A stretch of DNA of 64,000 bases from Acidobacteriota bacterium (GCA_030650395.1 JAUSDY010000139.1:20557-84556); one strand, 5' to 3'. Positions 46,067-55,218 are shown, counted from the stretch's first letter. A program made the numbers and translations. The notes: a model not told the origin generated them from the sequence alone.

Positions 46067-47374
46067 ATGACCGGACAAGAAATGGTGGCGCTGTCGAGGA
46101 AGCACTCGCTCTACGAGTGGTCGGCGCAGGCGCATGTCGATCCGATTCCCGTGGCGAAGTCGAAGGGCATCCATTTCTGGACGCCGGAGGGCAAACGCTT
46201 CATCGACTTCAACAGCCAGTTGATGTGCGTCAACATCGGCCACGGCGATCCGCGGGTGATCAAGGCAATCCAGGACCAGGCGGCCAGCCTGGCCTACGCC
46301 AATCCGTTCATGGCCACCGAAGCGCGCGCCAGGCTGGGGCAGAAGCTCGCGTCGATCTGTCCGGGCGACATCGACGTCTTTTTCTTCACCAACGGCGGCG
46401 CGGAGGCGAACGAGAACGCGATTCGGATCGCGCGGCTGGCCACCGGCCGCCACAAGATTCTCGCGCGCTATCGCTCCTATCACGGCGGCACCGGCGCGAG
46501 CCTCACCGCCACCGGCGATCCGCGGCGGTGGGCGATGGAGCCGGGCATGCCTGGAATCATTCACGTGCCGCATCCGCATCACGGCCTGCAGCGCGGCACC
46601 GATTCCGGCGCCGAGGCGCTCGCGCAGCTCGAAGAGATCGTCATGCTCGAGGGCCCGCACACCATCGCCGGCTTCATTCTCGAGCCCGTCACCGGCACCA
46701 ACGGCATTCACGTGCCGCCCGACGGGTATCTCGAGGGCGTGCGCGCGCTGTGCGACAAACACGGCATCCTGATGATCTGCGACGAGGTGATGTCGGGCTT
46801 CGGCCGCTGCGGTGAGTGGTTCGCCGTCGATCACTGGAAAGTGGTGCCCGACCTTCTGACCATGGCGAAAGGATTAACGAGCGCGTACGTGCCGCTCGGC
46901 GCCGTCGGCCTCCGGCGCGGGATTGCCGATCAATTCAAAGACAAGGTGTACTACGGCGGCCTCACCTACAACAGCCATCCGCTCGGCTGTGCCGCGGCGC
47001 TGGCCACGATCGCGGTCTACGAGGAAGACAACCTGATCGCCCGCGCGAAGAAGATGGGCGCGGTGATGCGCGGGATGCTCGAGGACCTCAAGAAGAACCA
47101 TCCGTGCGTCGGCGATGTCCGCTCGATCGGGATGTTCGGCCTGGTCGAGCTCGTCAAGGATCGCAAGACGATGGAGCCGCTGGCGCCGTTCAACGGCACG
47201 TCGCCGGCGATGCAGGCGCTCGGCAAGTTCTTCCGCGAGGAAGGCCTCTACACGTTCGTACGGTGGAACACGTTCTTCACCAACCCGCCGCTGTGCATCA
47301 CGGAGGCGGAGATGGCGGAAGCGTTCGCGATTATCGACAAAGGCCTTTACGTCACTGACAAGGCGGTCGCCTAG
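46067..47374 (+). CDS. class III aminotransferase
   Basis: 435 residues. PLP fold I: FFFTNGGAEANENAIRIAR, YHGGTGASLTATGD, metal/PLP Asp in MICDEVMSGFGRCGEW, and Schiff-base Lys in TMAKGLTSAYVPLGAV. It transfers an ω-amino group, as in taurine-, β-alanine- or GABA-pyruvate enzymes; EWFAVDHW and YVPLGAV are closest to taurine/ω-amino acid types. GAGGA is 4 nt upstream of ATG. The frame upstream of ATG is repeat DNA. Confidence 0.9.
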   Translation: MTGQEMVALSRKHSLYEWSAQAHVDPIPVAKSKGIHFWTPEGKRFIDFNSQLMCVNIGHGDPRVIKAIQDQAASLAYANPFMATEARARLGQKLASICPGDIDVFFFTNGGAEANENAIRIARLATGRHKILARYRSYHGGTGASLTATGDPRRWAMEPGMPGIIHVPHPHHGLQRGTDSGAEALAQLEEIVMLEGPHTIAGFILEPVTGTNGIHVPPDGYLEGVRALCDKHGILMICDEVMSGFGRCGEWFAVDHWKVVPDLLTMAKGLTSAYVPLGAVGLRRGIADQFKDKVYYGGLTYNSHPLGCAAALATIAVYEEDNLIARAKKMGAVMRGMLEDLKKNHPCVGDVRSIGMFGLVELVKDRKTMEPLAPFNGTSPAMQALGKFFREEGLYTFVRWNTFFTNPPLCITEAEMAEAFAIIDKGLYVTDKAVA

Positions 47375-47375
47375 A

Positions 47376-47432
47376 GCGGGCGGAAGGCCCGCCTACCGAG
47401 CGAAGCGAGGCCTACGCCGCCGAAGGCGGCGC
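47376..47432. terminator. stacked GC hairpins between convergent genes
   Basis: GCGGGC-ggaag-GCCCGC and GCCGCC-gaa-GGCGGC stems lie side by side, with CCTACG/CGTAGG further out. They separate the class III aminotransferase from the convergent VWA/TPR gene. Confidence 0.5.
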
Positions 47433-50249
47433 CTACCGTAGGCCCTGCAAGTGCTTCACCCACGCGCCGATGAGCGGCTGCATCGGCCCCTTCGCCGCCG
47501 TATACGCCTTCGACCATTTCGCGACGTTGGCTTTGTCGGCGACCAGCGTGGCCGGTTGCGGCGTGTTGAGATGGCGAATGTAGGTCCCGAAGATCGCGGC
47601 GAGGAGCGCCGGCTGATTCGTCGGATTGGCGTCGAGGTACGGCGTCAGCACCGCCACCGCCTCGGTCGGGCGGCCGCCGAGCACGTATGCCACACCGAGC
47701 AGCTGTCTCGTCTTGGCGTCGGCATTCGCCTGCTTGAGCGCCTGCTCGAGCGGGGCGATCGCATTCGCCGGTTGACCGGCCTTGATCCATTCCTCTCCGG
47801 CCATGCGGCCGACGGCGGCATTGGGCGCGCTGTCGGGCGAGCCGCTTTGGATCAGGCCGGCGGCTTCCTTGTGACGATCGGCTGACGCCAGCGTCGCGCC
47901 CAGATACAGGCGCGCTGGCGCGAAGGCCGGCGCGATTTGCATCGAGCTCTGGAACTGCACGGCCGCGCGGTCGAGCTGCGATTGCTGCAGCAGCTCGAGG
48001 CCCTTGAGAAATGCCGCGAGCGCCTGGTCGCCGTCGCCGAGTGCCGTCATCGCGGCCGATCCCAGATCGCCGCCGCGGGCTTCTTTCAGCGCGGCCTTCG
48101 AGCCCGCCGCGCGCGCGTCGGCGGCGGCGAATGCGCCGGCCATCATCGCGGGCGAGAGCAGCTCTTTGCGATCGAATGGCGACAGCCCGCCGAGCAGCAC
48201 CATGGCCATTTCGGCGGGCAGCGCGCCCGGCGCGGCCAGCGCCGGTGCGCCGGTCAGTGATGGTGCATCGGCGAGGATGCGGAAGGGGCGAATCATGTGG
48301 CCGCGTGCGGTGCCGCCCTGGCGCACGATGCCCCGCGCCAGGTAGCGCCCCGGCGGCAGCGCCGACGTGCTGAATTGCGCGCTGGCGGTCACGATCTCAG
48401 GCGACGGACCGGCCCCGATCCGCATCGGCACGGACGCCAGCGGCTGACTATTCTCGTCGGCCAAAATCTCGAGCGCGGCTTCGAGCCCGGTCACCTGCGC
48501 GGCACCCCCGTAGATCTCTAGCAAGGCGCCCATCTGCCCGGCCGCAATCGCCGGCTCGATGGCAGGCATCAGGTTGGCGCGATCGGCGCCGGTCACACTG
48601 CCGATGAGCAGGTCGCCCATCGCCAGCTCGGCGCCGTTCATCTGCCACGCCGTGATGCCGCGCGACACGCTGCCGATGCGCCCTTCGCTGTCGGACATCG
48701 CCAGGCCGAGCCGATACTGGCCCGGATCGATCGACATGATTCCCGTGAACACCGCGGTGCCCGGATCGCCGTCCTTGATCGTCAGCGTCTTCACCGTGAT
48801 CGCCGGCATCATCCCGCGCCCGTTGCGATCAATCAGCAGCATGCCGGCGGTGTAATCGAGCGTCTGTTCGGCCAGCCGTTCGACTTCGGCGGCGATCAGC
48901 ACGCGCACCTTGGCGGTGCCGGGTTCCTTATAGGTCCACGTCGCGACCTTGAGCGGCAGGTCGTTGATCGGCAGCGGCGACTTGAGCGCGCGCTGCACGG
49001 CGTCGGCCGGCGTGGTCGCCTTGCCCGACACCGACGTGAGAAAACTGGGGCGCGACCGGATCGTCACGCCCTTGCGGATCGCTGTCACCGAGATGCGGTG
49101 GCGGCGGCCGTTGCGATCCTCGGCGCGCGATTCGACGCCGAGCAGGTAGAACCCGTCGATCGCCCGCGAAATGCGATCGAACGCGAATTCCGCCGTCGTG
49201 TTGACGCGGTAGACCGTTCCGCGGGCGGCGCCGGCGAGCATCTCGAGGCCGGCGACCTGCAGGTCGCGATCCTCGCGCGGCGTGGTCGGCCGCACCGATT
49301 GCGAGGCGTCGAAGCGCGGCACGTCGAGCAGCAGGATGTCGAGACTGGCGCGCGAGTCGGCGGCGACCGACGCGATCTCGTCGGTTTCGCTGCCGAGGCT
49401 TTCGAAGATCAAGCCCTCCGAGATCAGGATGACCGACTTCGGCCCCTCGATGTTGCCGATGCTCTTCAGCACCGCGCGCATGCCGTTGATCGAATCCTGC
49501 GTGCGGTGCCGAATGTCGTTGATGATCTCGGCGGCGTCCTGTTCGACCTCGCGCTCGCAGCGCTCGGCTTCGGCCGCGGCGATCGCCTGTCCGCATTCGC
49601 GCAGGATCACTTCCGCTGCCATGCGGATGTCGCTGCGCATGTAGATCGACATCGCCTCGGTGATACTGATGTTGAACCGCGCCTTGATCGGGTCGGCCTG
49701 CCCGACGATGCGCAGCAGCGATTCACGGACCTTGTTGTGATCGATCGTGAAGTCGACCAGCTCGCCCGGGCCGGGCACGGCGATCAGCGCGACGCGATCT
49801 TCGGGCTCGAGCGAATCGACGAACTTCTTCGCGCTGTTCATCACCGACCGCGCCGCGCCGGTGCGGATGTTGCCCTGGTCCACCAGGATCACGATCAGGC
49901 GGCCGCTCGGGGCGCCTTTCGCGTTCGATGAGAAAAACGTTTCGTCCGGTTTCGCCGCTACTTTTACCGGCGCGCCGACGACGCGCATTGGATCCACCGA
50001 GCGGACGTATTCAGACGTGGCCACCTGCCGGGGATTGCCGTCGACTTCGACGACGAAGTCTTTCGAGGTGAGGTCGGTGACCTGGCGTCCGGTGTTGTTG
50101 TCGATCGCGGTGACATCCACCGTGAGGATCTCGACGCCGGCGCGAAACACCTGCGGAGGCTGCGGCGCCGCCGGAACTTGAGGCGCCTGGGCCGCGAGCG
50201 CGGCGGCAGACAGGATGACGGCGGCAACGCTGGCGAGCAGTTTTCGCAT
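47433..50249 (-). CDS. VWFA-related acidobacterial domain protein with C-terminal TPRs
   Basis: 938 residues from ATG 50249. Signal peptide LLASVAAVILSAAALAAQAP; N-terminal FRAGVEILTVDVTAIDNNTG and VTDLTSKDFVVEVDGNPRQV are the VWFA-related Acidobacterial domain. The VWA segment LIVILVDQGNIRTG has Asp but only part of the MIDAS DxSxS. The middle is β-rich (TWTYKEPGTAKVRVLIAAEV), and the last ~200 residues are TPR-like (FQSSMQIAPAFAPARLYLGA). Probably periplasmic; function unknown. GAGGGG lies 7 nt upstream. Confidence 0.85.
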   Translation of the reverse strand: MRKLLASVAAVILSAAALAAQAPQVPAAPQPPQVFRAGVEILTVDVTAIDNNTGRQVTDLTSKDFVVEVDGNPRQVATSEYVRSVDPMRVVGAPVKVAAKPDETFFSSNAKGAPSGRLIVILVDQGNIRTGAARSVMNSAKKFVDSLEPEDRVALIAVPGPGELVDFTIDHNKVRESLLRIVGQADPIKARFNISITEAMSIYMRSDIRMAAEVILRECGQAIAAAEAERCEREVEQDAAEIINDIRHRTQDSINGMRAVLKSIGNIEGPKSVILISEGLIFESLGSETDEIASVAADSRASLDILLLDVPRFDASQSVRPTTPREDRDLQVAGLEMLAGAARGTVYRVNTTAEFAFDRISRAIDGFYLLGVESRAEDRNGRRHRISVTAIRKGVTIRSRPSFLTSVSGKATTPADAVQRALKSPLPINDLPLKVATWTYKEPGTAKVRVLIAAEVERLAEQTLDYTAGMLLIDRNGRGMMPAITVKTLTIKDGDPGTAVFTGIMSIDPGQYRLGLAMSDSEGRIGSVSRGITAWQMNGAELAMGDLLIGSVTGADRANLMPAIEPAIAAGQMGALLEIYGGAAQVTGLEAALEILADENSQPLASVPMRIGAGPSPEIVTASAQFSTSALPPGRYLARGIVRQGGTARGHMIRPFRILADAPSLTGAPALAAPGALPAEMAMVLLGGLSPFDRKELLSPAMMAGAFAAADARAAGSKAALKEARGGDLGSAAMTALGDGDQALAAFLKGLELLQQSQLDRAAVQFQSSMQIAPAFAPARLYLGATLASADRHKEAAGLIQSGSPDSAPNAAVGRMAGEEWIKAGQPANAIAPLEQALKQANADAKTRQLLGVAYVLGGRPTEAVAVLTPYLDANPTNQPALLAAIFGTYIRHLNTPQPATLVADKANVAKWSKAYTAAKGPMQPLIGAWVKHLQGLR

Positions 50250-50293
50250 TCCGAGCCCCTCGGGCCGAATCTTATCCCCAAGCCGGCGACGGT

Positions 50294-50339
50294 GTAGCGC
50301 GGAACTTAGTTTGGCGTAGCGCGGAACTTTAGTTCCGCG
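50294..50339. repeat. GTAGCGCGGAACT palindromic repeat, two units
   Basis: A truncated unit (GTAGCGCGGAACTTAG) and a full palindrome, CGCGGAACT-tt-AGTTCCGCG (50320-50339). Related copies are at 19868-19893 and 35306-35325. It lies in the divergent promoter region of the VWA/TPR gene and ypdA. Confidence 0.85.
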
Positions 50340-50362
50340 AACCCCCTGTAGAATCATTCGTT

Positions 50363-51400
50363 ATGTCCGTTCGCGACGTCATCATCATTGGCGCTGGGCC
50401 ATCGGGTCTGGCCACCGCCATCGCCGCCAAGCATTTCGGCCTCGACTATCTCGTCCTCGAAAAAGGCGCGCTGGTCGACGCCATCGCCCGGTTTCCCATC
50501 AACATGGTGTTCTTCACCACGCCCGAGCTGCTGGAAATCGGCGGGATCCCGCTGACCACCCCGTTTGAAAAACCGACCCGCCCGGAGGCGCTGCGCTACT
50601 ACCGGAGAGTGGTCGATACGTTTCAGTTGCAGGTGTCGTTGTATGAGGAGGCGCTGTCGGTCGATCCGCCTGCCGGTCCGGGTGAGCCGTTCGCGATCAC
50701 GACCCGGACGTCGCGCGGCGCGACGCGCCTTCGTGAGGCCCGCAACGTCGTGCTGGCGATGGGCTATTACGACCGGCCGGTGATGTTGAAGATCCCCGGT
50801 GAAGACCTGCCGCATGTCTCGCACTTCTACAAAGAGGCGCACCCGTATTACCGGCAGCGTGTGGTCATCGTCGGCGGCAGGAATTCCGCCGCCGAGGCGG
50901 CGCTCGAGATCCATCGTGCCGGCGGGCACGTCACCATCGTCCACCGCGGCGCCGCATTCGGCGAGTCGATCAAATACTGGGTGAAGCCCGACCTCGAAAA
51001 CCGCGTGAAAGAAGGATCGATCGCCGCCCACTTCAATACTCGTTTGACAGAAATCCGATCGACGGAAGTGGTTGTTGAGACGGTTCCTCACGAGGGTTCC
51101 TCACAAGGGTTCCTCACGGGGGTTCCCCACGAAGGTTCGAAGACCATTCCGGCGGACGCGGTATTGCTTCTCACGGGCTATCGGGCCGACCCGGATTTCA
51201 TGCGTCACGCCGGCGTCGAGATTAACGAAGAGACGCTCGAGCCGAAGTACAGCGCGGAGACGTACGAAACCAACGTGCCGGGACTCTTCGTCGCCGGTGG
51301 CCAGCTCGCGGGCAAGAAGACCGGGACGGTGTTTATCGAGAACGGGCGGTTTCACGGCGAGCAGATCGCCAAGGTCGTGGCGGGCCGCTTGCGATCATGA
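50363..51400 (+). CDS. ypdA: YpdA-family bacillithiol-disulfide reductase-like flavoprotein
   Basis: 345 residues. FAD motif IIIGAGPSGLATAIAA, YpdA-typical FPINMVFFTTPELLEIGG and second Rossmann motif VVIVGGRNSAAEAALE; TGTVFIENGRFHGEQIAKVV closes the FAD site. In Firmicutes it uses NADPH to reduce bacillithiol disulfide. No bsh genes are here, so the thiol partner is unknown. Residues 241-259 (VPHEGSSQGFLTGVPHEGS) are a repeat-derived insertion in the NADPH/FAD linker. A TAGAAT box lies 8 nt before ATG. It overlaps the next gene by ATGA. Confidence 0.88.
   Translation: MSVRDVIIIGAGPSGLATAIAAKHFGLDYLVLEKGALVDAIARFPINMVFFTTPELLEIGGIPLTTPFEKPTRPEALRYYRRVVDTFQLQVSLYEEALSVDPPAGPGEPFAITTRTSRGATRLREARNVVLAMGYYDRPVMLKIPGEDLPHVSHFYKEAHPYYRQRVVIVGGRNSAAEAALEIHRAGGHVTIVHRGAAFGESIKYWVKPDLENRVKEGSIAAHFNTRLTEIRSTEVVVETVPHEGSSQGFLTGVPHEGSKTIPADAVLLLTGYRADPDFMRHAGVEINEETLEPKYSAETYETNVPGLFVAGGQLAGKKTGTVFIENGRFHGEQIAKVVAGRLRS
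51082..51139. repeat. GGTTCCTCACG repeat inserted in ypdA frame
   Basis: Four 13-to-15-bp units (GGTTCCTCACGAG, GGTTCCTCACAAG and so on), the same family as 32369-32536. They add about 19 residues to YpdA without a frameshift. Confidence 0.88.
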
Positions 51401-53031
51401 AGACGCTGCCGGTGCTCTGCATCGCTGCTTTGTTGGCGTGGCCGGGCTGCGCGTCGCGCACGCCTGCCAACGCTGCGACGGCGGCGATCGCAAACATCCA
51501 GATCCTCGGGTTCAACGACTTCCACGGCGCGCTCGATCCGCCAAGCGGCGCGAATGGGCGCATCGGCAACGTCGACGCCGGCGGGGCGGAGTTTTTCGCC
51601 GCGCACCTCGCCCGCTTGAAGGCGGAGAATCCCAACACGATCGTGGTGTCGGCCGGCGACAACATCGGCGCGTCACCTCTGCTGTCGGGCATGTTCCATG
51701 ACGAGCCCACCGTCGAGGCCCTCGGCGCCGCCGGCTTGCAGATCTCCACGGTCGGCAACCACGAGTTCGACGAAGGTTGGGAAGAGCTGTCTCGGCTGCA
51801 GAAAGGCGGCTGTCATCCGGTCGACGGCTGCCAGGACAAGACACCGTTTGCGGGCGCGCGCTTCGAGTTCCTGTCGGCGAATGTGGTCGTCGATCCCGGA
51901 TCTCAAACGCTGTTTCCCGCCACGACGGTGCGGGTCGTCGACGGCGTGAAGGTCGGGTTCATCGGCCTGGCGCTGCGCGGCACGCCGTCGATCGTGTTGG
52001 AGAAACACTTGCGTGGCCTGACGTTCAGGCCCGAGGTCGAGGCCGGCAACGAAGCGGCCGCTTCGCTCGTGGCCCAGGGCGTCAAGACCATCGTCGTGAT
52101 GATTCACGCCGGCGGGCGGCCGGGGACCGCCGATGTCAACGGCTGCGACGTCACTGGCGCCATCGTCGACATCGCCAACCGGTTGTCTCCCGATATCGAT
52201 GTCATCGTCTCGGGGCACACGCACCGTTCGTACGTCTGCACGTTCGGCACGAAACTGGTAACCAGCGCCGAAACGGCTGGCAGCCTGATCACCGACATCG
52301 ATCTCAGCATCGATCGCGCGACGGGGGACGTGGTGTCGAAGCGCGCGCGCAACGTGATCGTGACGCGCGACATCGCGAAGAGCGCGGCGGTGACGCGTCT
52401 GCTCGATCAGTACCGGCCGTTCTACACAGTGCTCGGTCTGCGAAAGGTCGGCTCGATCACGGCGCCGATCCTCGAAGCCGCGAACGCCGCCGGCGAGTCG
52501 CCGCTCGGTGACGTGATCGCCGACGCGATCCTCGAGCAGACGTCCGCGCCCGGAGCGGGAGGCGCCCAGGTGGCGTTGTGGAATACCGGCGGCATTCGCG
52601 CGGACCTCGTCGGTGAGGCGGGAGCGCCGGGGCGCCCGGCGACCGTGACGTTCTCACACGCGTTCGACGTGCTGCCGTTTGGCAATCGCGTTGAGGTGCG
52701 CACCATCACGGGCGCCACGCTGATCGGGATGCTCGGTACGGGTGTCTTCCAAGTGTCCCGAGGGCTGTCGTTCGCGTACGATTCGACGCGTCCGCGCGGA
52801 CAACGCGTCGACGGTGCCACGGTCCGGCTGTGGGACCGCGCCATCGACCCGGCCGCCTCGATTCGCGTCGCGGCGTCCGACTACATCTGGACCGGTGGCG
52901 ATGGCGTCGAGGGCGTGGAAAGCAAGGATCCGATCGACGTCGGCGCCGACATCGACATGTTCGTTGCTTATCTAGAGAAACACTCGCCCGTGGCCCCGGG
53001 CCCGCAGGATCGGATCACGCGCCGAAAATAA
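51397..53031 (+). CDS. bifunctional 5'-nucleotidase/metallophosphatase
   Basis: 544 residues. N-terminal signal, perhaps lipoprotein (LLAWPGCAS, a weak lipobox). Metallophosphatase motifs ILGFNDFHGAL, SAGDNIGAS, TVGNHEFDEGW and VSGHTHRSY, then a 5'-nucleotidase C-terminal domain with NTGGIRADL and FSHAFDVLPFGN, and YIWTGGDG for base stacking. It releases phosphate from extracellular nucleotides. Coupled to ypdA by ATGA overlap. Ends in a heptamer-array hairpin. Confidence 0.92.
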   Translation: MKTLPVLCIAALLAWPGCASRTPANAATAAIANIQILGFNDFHGALDPPSGANGRIGNVDAGGAEFFAAHLARLKAENPNTIVVSAGDNIGASPLLSGMFHDEPTVEALGAAGLQISTVGNHEFDEGWEELSRLQKGGCHPVDGCQDKTPFAGARFEFLSANVVVDPGSQTLFPATTVRVVDGVKVGFIGLALRGTPSIVLEKHLRGLTFRPEVEAGNEAAASLVAQGVKTIVVMIHAGGRPGTADVNGCDVTGAIVDIANRLSPDIDVIVSGHTHRSYVCTFGTKLVTSAETAGSLITDIDLSIDRATGDVVSKRARNVIVTRDIAKSAAVTRLLDQYRPFYTVLGLRKVGSITAPILEAANAAGESPLGDVIADAILEQTSAPGAGGAQVALWNTGGIRADLVGEAGAPGRPATVTFSHAFDVLPFGNRVEVRTITGATLIGMLGTGVFQVSRGLSFAYDSTRPRGQRVDGATVRLWDRAIDPAASIRVAASDYIWTGGDGVEGVESKDPIDVGADIDMFVAYLEKHSPVAPGPQDRITRRK

Positions 53032-53101
53032 CGAATAACCAAATACGAATAACGAAACCCTCGCTTTTTCGTTATTGGTTATTATTGGTTATTGGTTATT
53101 T
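53029..53101. terminator. AATAACC array facing its complement between convergent genes
   Basis: Forward heptamers (53029-53056) face GTTATTGGTTATTATTGG-type units (53071-53101) around CCCTCGCTTTTTC. It resembles the element at 24532-24610 and separates the nucleotidase from the YciI gene. Confidence 0.72.
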
Positions 53102-53103
53102 TC

Positions 53104-53418
53104 CTACGTAGTCGGCGGAAGACTTGGCGGGGTCTCCGACGGATCCTGGCCGACCACAACCGTCCAGGGACGGACTTGCCAGTTTCTGACGAGTCCTTCC
53201 TTGACGTACGGGTCGGCCTTCGCGAAGTTTTCTGCGATGGCTTTGTCAGCGCCGCGGAAGACGAGCAGCGCGCCTGCGGGTTCGCCGAGCGCGCCGGCCA
53301 TGATCAACTCACCGCGCGCGTGCGCGTCGCGCACTTCCTTGATGTGAGCGGGACGAAACGGCATGCGGCGGTTGACGAAATCGTCAACCACCTCATACGT
53401 CAGCGCGAAATACGGCAT
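53104..53418 (-). CDS. YciI family protein
   Basis: 104 residues. MPYFALTYEVVDDFVNRRMPFRPAHI with HIKEVRDAHARGEL contains the conserved His of the ferredoxin-like YciI fold. GALGEPAGALLVFRG and DPYVKEGLVRNWQVRPWTVV complete it. YciI-like proteins are small cytosolic dimers, some with dehydrochlorinase or hydrolase activity. The final PPSLPPTT may be a tail. It precedes ilvE's end in the same orientation, with only a CCTTCTG array between. Confidence 0.82.
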   Translation of the reverse strand: MPYFALTYEVVDDFVNRRMPFRPAHIKEVRDAHARGELIMAGALGEPAGALLVFRGADKAIAENFAKADPYVKEGLVRNWQVRPWTVVVGQDPSETPPSLPPTT

Positions 53419-53427
53419 CCGAGTTTT

Positions 53428-53454
53428 GCCTTCTGCCTTTTGCCTTCTGCCTTT
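53428..53454 (-). repeat. CCTTCTG/CCTTTTG heptamer array
   Basis: Four 7-bp units (CCTTCTG, CCTTTTG, CCTTCTG, CCTTTAG) lie between yciI and ilvE; the last unit contains the ilvE stop. All are in one orientation, as expected between co-directional genes. Confidence 0.8.
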
Positions 53455-54511
53455 AGATCGCCATCAACCAACCGTGACGGTCGGCGATTTGTCCGGAGCG
53501 GATCGCTTCGAGCTCGACACCGGCGCGGGCCAGCGGCGAGTCCGGCGAGAGGGCAGGAAGCTTGAGCTCGCGACCCTTGTGGCTCAAGCGTCCGATCGGC
53601 GCGATCACCGCCGCCGTGCCGATGCCGGCCGCGGCGTTCAACCTGCCGGCGGCGTGCGCCTCGAAGACCTCGTCGATCGAGATGCGGCGCTCTTCGACCG
53701 GCACCTGCAGGTCGTGCAGCAGCGTGAGCACGCTGTCGCGCGTAATACCCGGCAGGATCGTGCCGCCGAGCGGCGGCGTGACCACGGTGCCGTCGATCAC
53801 GAACATCACGTTCATCAGGCCGGCCTCTTCCACGTACTTGCGCTCGATGCCGTCGAGCCACAGCACGTTATGGAAGCCCTTCTTCTGCGCCTCGATGGCG
53901 GCTAGCATGCTGCCGGCGTAATTGCCGCCGCACTTGGCCGCGCCGGTGCCGCCGGGGAACGCTCGCACGTAGGTTTCTTCGGCCAGCAGATCGACCGCGC
54001 CCGAGAAGTACGGCCCGCTCGGGCACGTCTCGATGATGAAGCGGAACGTCTCCGACGGACGCACGCCGAGCGGCTCGCCGGTGGCGAACAATACGGGACG
54101 AATATAAAGAGCGCTGCCGTCTTTTTCCGGGATCCAGTTGCGATCGAGCTGCACCAGCGCCATCGTGCCGTCGATGAAGATCGACGCCGGCACTTCGGGC
54201 ATCGCCATGCGCTGGCACGTCCTGGCCATGCGCGCGTGATTGGCCTGCGGGCGGAACACCACCGCGCCGCCATTGGGCCGCGGGAACGCCTTGAAGCCTT
54301 CGAAGATGCCCTGGCCGTAATGCGCCACCGCCGGCGCCGCGGCAATCGACTGCGCGCCGTACGGGACGATCGTCGGATCGCCCCACTTGCCGCTGGTCCA
54401 ATCGGCCATCAGCATGTGATCGCTGAACACGGCGCCGAACGGCGCGTTATCGCGCAGTTCAGGCGTCATACGGGAAGAGGAAGTCTTGGTCACAGGGATG
54501 GTGGCTAACAT
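53453..54511 (-). CDS. ilvE: branched-chain amino acid aminotransferase
   Basis: 352 residues, PLP fold IV. Schiff-base Lys193 in GTGAAKCGGNYAGS; YGQGIFEGFKAFPRPNG; YVEEAGLMNVMFV and GTILPGITRDSVL; C-terminal AAGIGTAAVIAPIG. It makes or degrades Leu, Ile and Val from the keto acids in the cytosol. Full length for the long (mammal-like/type II) BCAT group. No other ilv genes are in view. Confidence 0.95.
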   Translation of the reverse strand: MLATIPVTKTSSSRMTPELRDNAPFGAVFSDHMLMADWTSGKWGDPTIVPYGAQSIAAAPAVAHYGQGIFEGFKAFPRPNGGAVVFRPQANHARMARTCQRMAMPEVPASIFIDGTMALVQLDRNWIPEKDGSALYIRPVLFATGEPLGVRPSETFRFIIETCPSGPYFSGAVDLLAEETYVRAFPGGTGAAKCGGNYAGSMLAAIEAQKKGFHNVLWLDGIERKYVEEAGLMNVMFVIDGTVVTPPLGGTILPGITRDSVLTLLHDLQVPVEERRISIDEVFEAHAAGRLNAAAGIGTAAVIAPIGRLSHKGRELKLPALSPDSPLARAGVELEAIRSGQIADRHGWLMAI

Positions 54512-54554
54512 GGCGGCGATTTTATCATCGCAGGTGCCGCAGATATCAACGGGG

Positions 54555-54580
54555 CCGCAGATGACGCAGATTACACAGAT
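54555..54580 (+). repeat. additional GCAGATGAC array
   Basis: GGGGCCGCAGATGACGCAGA followed by TTACACAGAT. It is a second, less regular copy of the array that begins the cassette at 54601, 46 bp upstream of it. Confidence 0.8.
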
Positions 54581-54764
54581 CTCAAAGTCTAAAGGCGGGG
54601 CCGCAGATGACGCAGATGACGCAGGCTCGACGCGGCACAGGACCTTGCTCTAGGGGGCCTCTTGTCGGCATAATCCACCACCACGGCTACTGCTAAGCGA
54701 CTCGCCGGGGCCCTCATGGACCGACGAAGGGCGCAAGTAGGTTGCTTGAACCGGAGGCAGGACG

Positions 54765-54986
54765 ATGAATTCCTCAGACCTCGCTGTCGTTTCGACCTTC
54801 CCGTCAACGGCAGACGCGCTGATCGCCAAAGGCATTTTGGACGAGGTTGGGATTAAGTCGATGATCCGGGCTGACAATGCCGGTGGAATGTATCCAGCGA
54901 TCAGCGCGGCCGAACTCCTGGTCAGAACCGAAGACGTTCAAAAGGCGATCGAATCGCTCAACAGGCGGCATCATCGATCAAAGTAA
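54765..54986 (+). CDS. DUF2007-type putative signal-transducing protein
   Basis: 73 residues. VVSTFPSTADALIAKGILDEVGI, a PII-like/ferredoxin-like βαβ start, then MIRADNAGG, AAELLVRTEDVQKAIESLNR. This is the DUF2007 pattern (short stand-alone domain). Role unknown; the family name suggests signal transduction but this is not proven. GGAGG lies 7 nt before ATG. The gene lies between the left repeat and element C of the cassette. Confidence 0.78.
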   Translation: MNSSDLAVVSTFPSTADALIAKGILDEVGIKSMIRADNAGGMYPAISAAELLVRTEDVQKAIESLNRRHHRSK

Positions 54987-55006
54987 CCGGGCATCATCAT
55001 CCAAGC

Positions 55007-55158
55007 GGTTCACTGGCGGCGCGCAGCGCCGCGGTTCGGATGCGAATGCGCAGGAATGAGTCGAGCAAGTAGTGCCGGAGATTCATTCCGGTGCGTTCAC
55101 GTTCGAACCGGCAAGGTGGCCTTCGGGTCGATCGGTCGAAGGCCGCCGCCCAGCGAAC
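55007..55158. repeat. multi-stem structured element C
   Basis: Outer stem GGTTCACTGGCGGC pairs with GCCGCCCAGCGAAC. Small hairpin GGCGC-gca-GCGCC. Long hairpin: CGGTTCG...GGAATGA with TCATTCC...CGAACCG. Third stem GGCCTTCG with CGAAGGCC. The order matches elements A and B, but the inner stems differ in sequence. Confidence 0.75.
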
Positions 55159-55218
55159 TCACGTCTGCGTCATCTGCGTCATCTGCGGCTGGATTTTCGT
55201 GCGCGGCGCGCGATCAAA

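Larger units (their letters stand above)
54601..55188. mobile_element. inverted-repeat-bounded cassette with DUF2007 gene
   Basis: The ends are CCGCAGATGACGCAGATGAC-type 26-bp inverted repeats (54601-54626 and 55163-55188) identical at 25 positions. Inside are the DUF2007 gene and structured element C (55007-55158), which has the same layout as A and B of the GxxExxY cassette. No nuclease or transposase gene is inside. The 'mobile' label is inference. Confidence 0.55.
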
